Shown here: in pieces, positions 1 to 8,783 of the stretch | Numbering within the stretch: position 1 is the stretch's first letter | Layout: every line of letters starts with the position of its first letter | Translations under genes and position numbers: made by a program | From: Pascua guehoae | Taxonomy: Eukaryota > Basidiomycota > Tremellomycetes > Trichosporonales > Trichosporonaceae | Length of the DNA: 64,000 nt | Direction of reading: 5' to 3' | Assembly (NCBI GenBank): GCA_001600415.1 | Contig: BCJX01000001.1 | Location: 1,673,676 to 1,737,675, forward strand | Notes under the pieces: generated by a model | The model's input: only the letters and a program-made list of their open reading frames with translations | Databases searched by the model: none | What the model was told of the DNA's origin: nothing

Positions 1-584
1 GGGGAAGGGGAAGGGGAAGGGAGTACCGGGGATGGTGGCGATGGTGCTGCCTTGTTCACCAGTGTTAGGCCACTGGCATTGGTGGAGGTGGTGACTTGGC
101 AAGGGAGTGCTTGGAGTTTGGTGGCAGGAGGCGAGGGTTTACTGGCGATGTTGGCCTGAACGGCATTGTCGTGGACATGGGAGGTGCGGCGGTTCACTGT
201 CGCCCCGAACTGTACTGGTTGGGTGCCGAAGGGAGGTGTGGGGCTTCGCTTCGGCTTCACTGTCAACGTTAGCCCAAGTCACATTGGCCGTCGTGATGGG
301 GGGTGCGAAGCACTGTCGAAGCGGGTGCAAGTCGCATGGGTCGTGGTGGTGGTGTTGGTGGCGACATGGCGAGCCGTCATGAACGCAGGAGGCACAATCG
401 CGTGAACTGTGCCGTGAGGAACCATCTTCATCTCGCTGCGCCCAGGAAGGGCGATCCCTCCGCTCTCGCCCAACGTTCCTTTCCTCTTTCCAAATCCCTT
501 TCTCAATCCCACTCCCCATTGTACCCTCCCCCCACCCCCAACTGTTTTCTCCCAACCCACCCACACTTCCGTCACTAACACCAG
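1..584 (+). other. 5' stretch of the light-chain gene, no exon resolved
   Basis: This stretch lies upstream of the first recognisable exon of the myosin light-chain gene. It starts with a short GGGGAA repeat and is rich in GGTGG-type purine runs up to about 380, then becomes pyrimidine-rich. It ends with a branch-like CACTAAC and an AG acceptor at 583-584. I read it as mostly intron. The N-terminal exons of the gene should lie further upstream, outside the window. Confidence 0.4.
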
Positions 585-1443
585 GCCAAACACCCACCCC
601 GACCCTCCTCAACACGCTCCTCTCCTCGCGCCCGGGAAAGGGCGCAGCGGCCGCCGCGACACCCGGCCCGGCGGGCATCAACTTTACCCAGTTCCTGGCC
701 ATGATGGGCGAGCGCCTCCTGCACCTCGACGCCGAGCACGAGCTCCTCGAGGCTTTTGCGTGCTTTGACGACGGGGACAAGGGCTGGGTCGACGTGCGCG
801 AGGTGCGCAAGTTTCTTTCCGAGATGGGCGACCGGATGAGTGAGGATGAGGTGAGTGTGGTGGACTGTGTTTCGTGTGTTCATGTTGGAGTCTGTCGTGG
901 ATGTGGAGAATGGTGCATGTTGGGCTGTTCTGGGGTGTAAGGACTGTGGATGCGGGTTGTTGGCGAGAGGAGTATGCCACTGCCCTGGGGTGTCGAGCCA
1001 GTCTCTTTCAACAGCCACTCCGGTCCCCAGAACTGCCCATCCAGGCGCATGTTGAAGATCATCACCTTTCGCCGAGTTGCCGTCTATCGTGTTCTCGACT
1101 CTGGTACGGTCATATTCGACCATACGCACTGGCATCCGCGTCAATGACTGTGTGTGCATGTGCCGCTGCCACCATTGCCACCCATCGCCACTCAATCTTC
1201 TTCTATCTCCAACTCCCTCTTGGCCACCACGTCTGCATCCTACTCCACCCCCTTGGCCCTCCGGGGCTCTTACACCTCCCACTTTACCCCACTACCCCAC
1301 CGGATGTATCTAACCCCCAGATGGACCGCCTCTTCAACGGACCCTTTACCGACCGCCAGGGCCGGTTCAACTACATTGAGTGGGCAAAGGTCCTGCGTGT
1401 CAACGACGGCGAGGCCGAGCGCGACGACACGCTTGCATTCTGA
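585..1443 (+). CDS. Myosin regulatory light chain, 5'-truncated
   Basis: Two exons are visible, 585-850 and 1321-1443, joined by a 470-nt intron (GTGAGT donor, CTAACCCCCAG acceptor). The product is the C-terminal two thirds of an EF-hand regulatory light chain. FTQFLAMMGERL, EAFACFDDGDKGW and EMGDRMSEDE match animal MYL9-type chains almost residue for residue, followed by a final RFNYIEWAKVL motif. Family knowledge: it binds the IQ motif of type II myosin heavy chain and acts in the cytokinetic actomyosin ring. The exon begins in phase 2, and the first EF-hand with any N-terminal phosphosite is missing, so upstream exons must exist. The fungal EF loops are degenerate, so calcium binding by the visible part is doubtful. 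It is convergent with ADE4. The light-chain identity is firm; the exact subclass is inferred. Confidence 0.8.
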
Positions 1444-2080
1444 GCACCCACACGGGCTCTGCAGACCCGCCGCCCATGCACTGTAACTGTATGCATTGTA
1501 TTGACATTGTGAAGCTAGCGTTGGGGACGAAGGGGGCTCACTGGCGCTTGCATCCTTGAGCCATTGGGATCCCTGTCGTATTGGCACAAGCCCCCCTGGC
1601 CATGTGTATTGCCCGTTGGGTGTACTTGCGCCCCTCGAGCGACTGTCTACTCCTTTCCAACTCCATACCGACATATTACTGGGCCATGTGCAACTTGTAC
1701 CTGACGCTCATGGTCAGACGGCCCTACTCGCATGCTACGTGCCGTGCAGGTCTATACGCCCACATCTCACATGCCAACCACCCCCACGCAACACTAGTCA
1801 CTGACCATGTCCAAGACACTTTGCAGCCCGCAGCTGACGGTTCAGCGTGACGAATACCCTTGCACAAACGCTCACACCCGACGCTTCTCCAACGTAGTCT
1901 TTCCCTCGACCTTCCTTTGCCCTCGTCCTTTCGGTACCAGTCCCCTCGGCCCCCTCGCCGCCCTTAGCTCACAAACTCATGCATATTCGGGGTATCCATG
2001 TGGAACAACAGATGGAGGAGGAGAGAATGGATTCTATGCTCGGCAAAAAAGCGTGCAGTCTTTGTTGTCTCTTGGGGGCT
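1444..2080. other. Convergent intergenic region
   Basis: This is about 640 nt between the convergent ends of the light-chain gene and ADE4. It should carry both 3' UTRs and polyadenylation signals. I see no conserved ORF, RNA gene or repeat in it. Confidence 0.5.
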
Positions 2081-4116
2081 CTAGTTGCCGTACCACGAGT
2101 TGTGGAGGCCGACCGTGTCGTTTGGCGAAGCCATGGCGCTGGGGCCGAGCTTGGGCGAGTGGTTGGGGAGGCCAATGAGATTGTCGGTGCTTGGTGATCC
2201 GTTGACGCGGTGGGGGTGGGAGGGGAATGCGTCCGTGTCAACCTTCATTGCCTGCTTTTTCACCTTTGCATTGTCGTTGCGGAGACGCTCAATGTGCTCG
2301 AGGTAGTGGGCGTCGACGCCGCCCGTGACGTACTCGCCGGTAAAGACCGAGCAGTCAAACTGCTTAATGTCGGGGTTGAAGTCGCGGCACGACTGGACGA
2401 GGTCGTCGAGCTTTTGGTAGATGATCAGGTCGGCGTTGATGTACTGTGCGACCTCGGGGACGGTGCGGCCGTGGGCGACGAGCTCTTGGGGCGATGGCAT
2501 GTCGATGCCGTACACGTTCGAGTAGCGGATGGGGGGCGCGCACGAAGCGACAATGACCTTTTTGGCGCCCACGTCGCGCGCCATCTGGATAATCTCCTTG
2601 GAGGTGGTGCCGCGCACAATCGAGTCGTCGACGAGGAGGACAACCTTGTCTGCAAACTCCATGGGCATGGCGTTGAGCTTGCGGCGGACATTCTTGCGGC
2701 GCTGCGTCTGGCCCGGCATGATGAATGTGCGGCCCACGTAGCGGTTCTTGATAAAGCCCTCGCGGTACGGCAGGCCCAGGTGCTGCGCAAGCTGGAGCGC
2801 GGCCACACGCGACGTGTCTGGCACGGGAATAACGACATCAATCTTGAGGTCGTGCTTTTCAAGCTCGCGCTTGACCTCTTCGGCCAGGTACTCGCCCATG
2901 CGCATGCGCGAGCGGTAGACGCTGATCCCGTCGATGGTCGAGTCGGGACGCGCAAAGTAGACAAACTCAAACATGTCTGGCGCAAACGGCTGGGGCTCGG
3001 CGACGATGCGCCGTGTCATGCCGCCGTCGCGGGTGATGATAACCGCCTCGCCAGCCTTGATGTCGTCCCAGTCGCCAAACGACAGACCCTGGGCAACAAT
3101 ACTCTCGGAAGCAACCAGATAGTCGAGGCCGCCGCGGCTACCAGGGCGCGTCGCCATACCCGCAGGGCGGATACCGTTGGGATCCCGGAACGCAATCAGA
3201 CCGAAACCCGCGAGCATGCCCACACACGCATAGGCGCCCTTGCACTTCTTCATGAGGTCGGCAATCGCCTTGAAAATGTCCTCTTCGTTGATACGGAACT
3301 TGCCCGTCTGCTGCAGGTTGTCGGCCAGAATGTTGAGCAGCACCTCCGAGTCAGAGTCCGTGTTGATGTGCCGGTGCGCATCCGCGTCGAGGTGCTGGCG
3401 CAGCTCGTGCGTGTTGATCAGGTTGCCGTTCTGGTATGTCAGTACGTGTTAATGCTGCAGACGCCAAGGCTACTAACGTGAGCAAAGGTGATGCCGTACG
3501 GCGAGTTGACGTAGAACGGCTGGGCCTCGGCGTGGGCCGAGCTGCCGGCTGTGGGGTAGCGCACTGGACAGTTAGTGGGACGAATACACGCGCCGAGCAA
3601 GGTGTAGCCAAAACGCCACCAGAAGTAACGTCGCCCAAAGCGGCTTACACAACACACCACACAAGCTACTCACCGTGGCCGACACCCATGTAGCCCTTGA
3701 GGCCCGCAATGGCTCCAGAGTCAAAGACGTCGCGGACCATGCCGTTGGCCTTGCACTGGTGGAAACGACCGCCCGAGCCGCAGGTCACGATACCCGCCGC
3801 ATCCTGGCCACTGTGTGGGTGTGAGCAGGTGAACGCTTCAATGCGCAGTGATTCCTCAGGGCACCAGAACATGTTACGCACCGGTGCTGCAGGAGCGACA
3901 GACCCTCGGCGCTGCGGGGGTGGTCAGCCAACACACTTTATATACTCGCGCCGTTTTGTCTTGCAAACGACGACACGAGGGGTCGTGCGCACATTTCAGT
4001 ACCCGCCTGCACCGTCTGGGTGGCAAGGGGGTCGTGGAGGAGCAAACCGAGAATACCACACACTGATGGTTAGCAGACGACATGGGCAGACATGGGCCGA
4101 TCCAGCGATCCTTACT
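2081..4116 (-). CDS. ADE4: Amidophosphoribosyltransferase
   Basis: This enzyme makes 5-phosphoribosylamine from PRPP and glutamine, the first committed step of purine synthesis, in the cytosol. Exons (minus strand) are 4116, 4062-3993, 3911-3882, 3810-3674, 3563-3478 and 3430-2081, giving 557 residues, the usual family length. The protein begins [12 protein letters not shown] with the Ntn nucleophile Cys2. LQHRGQDAAGI, GVGHVRYPTAG and the PRPP loop [14 protein letters not shown] near residue 370 are all present. The start codon is split: only its A (4116) precedes a 53-nt intron (GTAAGG...CAG), and TG opens the next exon. No in-frame ATG directly precedes TGTGGTATT, so the split is needed to restore the invariant MCG start. 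The 4th coding exon junction (donor GTGCGC at 3992) is the least certain. It is divergent from VPS54. Confidence 0.93.
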
Positions 4117-5018
4117 GTCTGTAGGTGTGTCTGGTCTGGTGAGAGGACAAAGGCGGGGTGGAAAGAGGAGAGAGAATGGCAGTGATGCATAAAGAAGAAA
4201 TCTAAGAGGAGGCGCAACTCGAGTCGGTCGTTCAAAAGTCTGGAGTCTGGGCGGCCACTGTCAGTCGTCGCCAAAAATCGTTTCCAGTAGTCTCTTCTCG
4301 CGTACAGCCCAGCCTGCACCCTAGGCGAGCGCGCAAGCGCCCGCCCAAACAAAAAATCCGTAATCATCTTTCAGGGACAGGGACAACCCTTCCAACTACT
4401 ATACCTCGGGAGAGCGGCCAACCACCCAGCAACCACCACACAAGCCAAGCGCAGGCCGTGCCCCCCAGGCTCCCCTTGCTGCCCCTGTTCCCCCAGCCCC
4501 CCCAGGAGGGTATGTTTTTCCGGGGTAAGCCGAACCCGACCAACCTGCTCTCTGCACCCCGGATCTCAATCCTCGCCGCATAAAAGGGTGGAAAAGTGGG
4601 TCAATTAATATTAGCACGTGGTAGCCAATTTACTTCCGTCGCTGGCCTCGGCTCGATGGCGCCGTACATGGCCGCGTGGCTGGGCTGGTACCACCTTACG
4701 TAATTACGTACTTGGGTGGTGCATGTGGGTGTGTGTATGTAGCGTGGCAGTGGATCTGGGCGGCAAGCCGTTACATCACTCTGGCTTGCTTGTGCTGTGC
4801 TGTGCTCTGCTCTGCTGCGCTGCGCTCTGCTCGCTCGCTCGCTCGCTCGCGTTCACTCTCCGACGCGACGACGACATACCCACACACACACCTACTACCA
4901 CCACTCCGATATTACCCAACTTCACCACCCTCGCTTTACAACCTTGCCTCTTTCTTCCCCATCCCCCCCCCTCTTCACCCCCCCGGCTCCACTCTAGCCC
5001 CACCTGGGGACCAGCACC
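4117..5018. promoter_or_regulatory. Divergent promoter region ADE4/VPS54
   Basis: This is about 0.9 kb between the ADE4 start codon and the VPS54 start codon. It includes the untranslated leader of ADE4. A CACGTG palindrome sits at 4615-4620, with a CATAAAAGG TATA-like stretch about 35 nt upstream of it. A strongly pyrimidine-rich tract at about 4900-5000 directly precedes the VPS54 ATG, as is common in fungal promoters. Binding by any factor is inference only. Confidence 0.4.
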
Positions 5019-8000
5019 ATGTCCAAGCCGGGACAGCATGCGGTGACGCCCGGAACCTCGGTGTCTGCCCCGGCAACCGGCACCGGCACCCCCGCGCGCT
5101 CGGCGTCACCCCCTGCGTCCGAGTCGTTCTTCTCCGAGTTTGACGGCACCGCCGCAAGTGTGCTCGACACGTCGTTTGGCGACGTGGGATGGGAACCACC
5201 CGCGGATGCGAGCCGGCTCAACATTGTCTCCTGGAAGCTGGACGTGGACGCGTGCGTCGACGACGGTGTGGACCGGCGCGGTTTCAATGGTACGACTTTC
5301 AGATAATCGACTGGCACTGCACGCGCAACATGGCGCCCAGCTGACACACACTTAGCCATCTCTACCGTCCTCAACCACCCGACCAAGAAGGCCAACCCAC
5401 TGCGCGCGAGCCGGAAGCCGCTCCCTGCCATTGCTGCACCGCCACTCCTTCCCAAACCCTACCCGGCCTCGCACTATGACGGCTACCTCAAGCAGATTGC
5501 ACCATTGTACGAGTCGTTTGTCCAAAACCAAAAGGCGACAGCTGCGGCTGCAGCGTCGTCGGCTGCCGAGATTGACCTCGCGGCGCGAGAGGCAGCAAAG
5601 GCCGACCTGCCCAACCTCGACGTGATCCCGCCAATGTTCTTCGACACTGGCTTTGACATTGCCAACCCCTCCACGTGGGCCGAGGTCATGGACGGCGCCG
5701 CGAGCTCGTCCAAGACGGATCGCGACGAGGCCATCCAAGACTCGCTCTCGACACACCTCGACAACCTCGAGCGCCATCTGGTCCACGAGATTACCCTCCG
5801 GTCAAGCTCATTCTTCTCGGCCCTCTCCAACCTCCAGGACCTCAACTCGGAGTCGTCGTCTTGTCTCTCGCGCATCGCCGACCTCAAGAGCGCACTCAGT
5901 GACGTGGGTGGCAAACAGGCCAAGAAGGGCCTCGAGATTATCGAGGCTCAATCCCGCCTCCGAGACCTCCGCATCACAGAGGACGGTGTCAAGCGCGTTG
6001 CCGAGCTCGACGAGATTCTCCGCGTCGCCAGGGGCCTTGCAGATGGCGGAGACTGGGCAGGCGCACTCGGCTGCGTCGAGGACGTTGTGCGGTGGTGGGA
6101 GCGGAATGGCGAGTCGGGTGGTCCAGAAGACAACCATCTGCCATTGACGACTCTGCCTGCGCTCGCCTCGCTGCCAACGTCAATATCCGTCCTCACGACC
6201 AACATTGCCTCCCAGCTCGAGGGTGTCCTTTCGTCCATGCTCTTATCGCTGCTTGCTCAAGCAGATATGGGCGTGGAATTCGACGCCCAAAATCTACGAG
6301 ACCATGTCGGAACAATGCTCGGCGGACTCGTGCGGTGCGGCAAGGTGGACATGTTGAATGACGTGTGGAGGAATACTGTCACCACCTCTATTCGTGAGGG
6401 ATTAAGACAGGTGCGTTTGCGTATTGCCGATGAGTCTGACGCTTGCAGCATCTGCCCGTGTCCCAGGACGAGAGCGAAGAGGTGGACCCCAAGGCAACGG
6501 AAGCCCGTGGACAGGGTCTCGCGCAAAAGTTGCAGGCAATGGAACACCGCGAGTTCCTCCTCTTGTGCAAGGCAATGTACGGGTCGATGCTGGCGCGGTT
6601 GCAGTTGGCACAGCAAATGGGCGACGAGCTGGCCGCCATCTTGGCATCCAACAGGTGAGCACAGCAAAAGCACGGCGGCTGACAATAGCTCTGTCCTCCC
6701 ACTCTCGATTACTCCTGCGGGCGCGACGCCACCGCCTCTATCGAGGACACCAGATGTGTCGCCGTTTGACCCCGCCGATGTGCTCAACTCTTCGTGCGAG
6801 CTGGCCAACAGCCGCGCATCCAAGATTGTTGCTGTGCGGTCCGAGCAGCACGCGGCGCTCCCAATCAACGAATTCGTTAGCATGTTTGGCGAGAGCTGGG
6901 CGTTTGTCGTTGCGACAGAGAAACTCGCAAAGCGCATGATTGTGTCTCTCCGCGGTGTGACTGCGTCACAGTGCCGCACCTTCCTGGTCTCGTACCACGG
7001 CCAGCGGCTCACAAAGTCGGCCAAGCTTGTCGAGGAGGAGACATGGGTGCAGATTGACGTGCCGCGGACGACGCAGCACGCAGTGGACCTGATTGTCGAG
7101 GCGGCCGTTTCAGATCCGCTGGAATGTTTTATCCCGCCCAAGGGAACTCCCAACGGCGCCGTCAATGGCGACACCAACCGCGGGCCAACCAAGCTGGTCA
7201 CGATCGAGGACCGGACATTCTTTGTCGTCAAGGCCACGTCCGAGTCGCTTGCCCTGCTGTCCGACTATCTCAGCATTATCATCAACCTCGAGCTGGTGGT
7301 GACCGACGTCATGTCGCGGATTATCGAGTTTCTCAAGTCGTTCAACTCGCGCACATGCCAGGTCGTGCTTGGTGCTGGTGCCATGCGGTCCGCGGGCCTC
7401 AAGAACATTACCGCAAAGCACCTCGCGCTCGCGTCGCAGTCTTTATCAGTCGTCGTGGCGCTCATCCCCTACATTCGCGAGTTTATCCGCCGCCATCTCT
7501 CGGTCAAGCAGGCCGTCATGCTCATCGAGTTTGACAAGCTCAAGCGCGACTACCAGGAACACCAGAATGAGATTCACGCAAAGCTCGTGGCCATCATGGC
7601 CGACCGCCTCGCCGTGCACTGCGGCGAGCTGCGCGAGATCAACTGGGAGACGGCGCCGGCAAAGGAGGGCCCACACCAGTACTCGCTCATGCTCGTCAAG
7701 GAAACGGCCACGCTCCACAAGGTGCTGTCAAAGTATCTTGCAAAGTCGACGGTCGAGACTGTCATGGGCCAGGTCGTCGCGGCGAGCGTGCACCGTCTGA
7801 GCGAAGAGTATGGCAAGGTCGAGTTTAAGAGTGAAGAGGCAAAGAGGCGGTGAGTCGGGGCTTGTTTTTTTTTTCGCCCTTTGTCCGACTCGACTACTAA
7901 CGAGACAGGATGCTCACCGACGTCGCGCTCATCGTCTCGCGCCTGTCGCCGCTGGCGGGCTCGTCTTCTTCTGTGAGCTCGCTCGAGGCGCTGGTGCGCG

Positions 8001-8716
8001 AAAAGGCGACGCCCCGGCGGCCCGTCGCATCGACCATGCGCGGCCTCCTGCGGCGCAAGAGCACCGACCCGACCTCGCCAAATGTGCCCGTCTCTGAAGT
8101 CGACCCGTCGGGCGACGACGACGACGATGGCGCAACCCTCACGACCGACGACAAGGCCGACCCGACCCCACCACCGCGCCGGCCGTCGGTGCAGTCGATC
8201 CACTCGCGCCCCACCTCGCCAACCAAGGTCGCCCTCCCTTCGTCGCCGCAGCGCGTAGCGACTCCCCCACCGAATTCCCCCTCCCCACAGTCGACGACTC
8301 TGCCCATCCGGACGGCGTCACCAGTCAAGGCCCCATCACCGCTCAGGGCTACCTCGCCGCTACCCGGCTCACCCGTCAATGCCGCCTCTCCCCTGCCGCG
8401 CGCCCCATCCCCGCTACCCCGCGCGCCATCTCCCCTGCCGCGCTCGCCTTCTCCCCTCCCCTCATCGCCAGTCAAGGCCCCATCTCCCCTCCCGTCTTCA
8501 CCCCAGAGGCAGCCTTCCCCCCTCCCCACGTCCCCACCCAAGGCAGCGTCACCCGCGCCCAACCCTGCATCACCGGCCGCGGCCTCAGAAACCGACTCTG
8601 CCCCGGCTGCATCTCCAGCATCGCCCCCGGCGCCCTCTCCGCCCAAATCGGCCTCGCCAGCGCCGTCACCGCCGCCAAAGGAAGAGGCACCACCTATACC
8701 CGACAAAAGCACCTAG
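5019..8716 (+). CDS. VPS54: GARP complex subunit Vps54
   Basis: Vps54 is a subunit of the GARP tethering complex, which captures endosome-derived vesicles at the trans-Golgi network. Five exons (5019-5289, 5356-6410, 6449-6654, 6689-7849, 7909-8716) give 1,166 residues with all junctions in phase. PPMFFDTGFDIANPSTW matches the Vps54 N-terminal signature. A coiled-coil-like stretch with SSSCLSRIADLKSALSDV follows, and KNITAKHLALASQSLS then LIPYIREFIRRHL mark the C-terminal Vps54 domain near residues 740-780. The last ~190 residues are a low-complexity tail of SPLP/APSPLP units, which is unusual compared with yeast and animal orthologues. The final exon is rich in Pro, Ser and Ala but keeps one frame to a TAG 67 nt from the convergent methyltransferase gene. 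The Vps54 identity is firm; any function of the tail is unknown. Confidence 0.9.
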
Positions 8717-8783
8717 ATACCATAACCTATAACGCAGCATGTAGAGTGTGTTGAAGCGTTGCGGCCGAGGCTGCAAAGCCGGC

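Noticed and set aside
2210..3481. 423-codon plus-strand frame opposite ADE4
   Set aside because: Antisense shadow of ADE4, crossing its introns without splice logic and with no recognisable motif.
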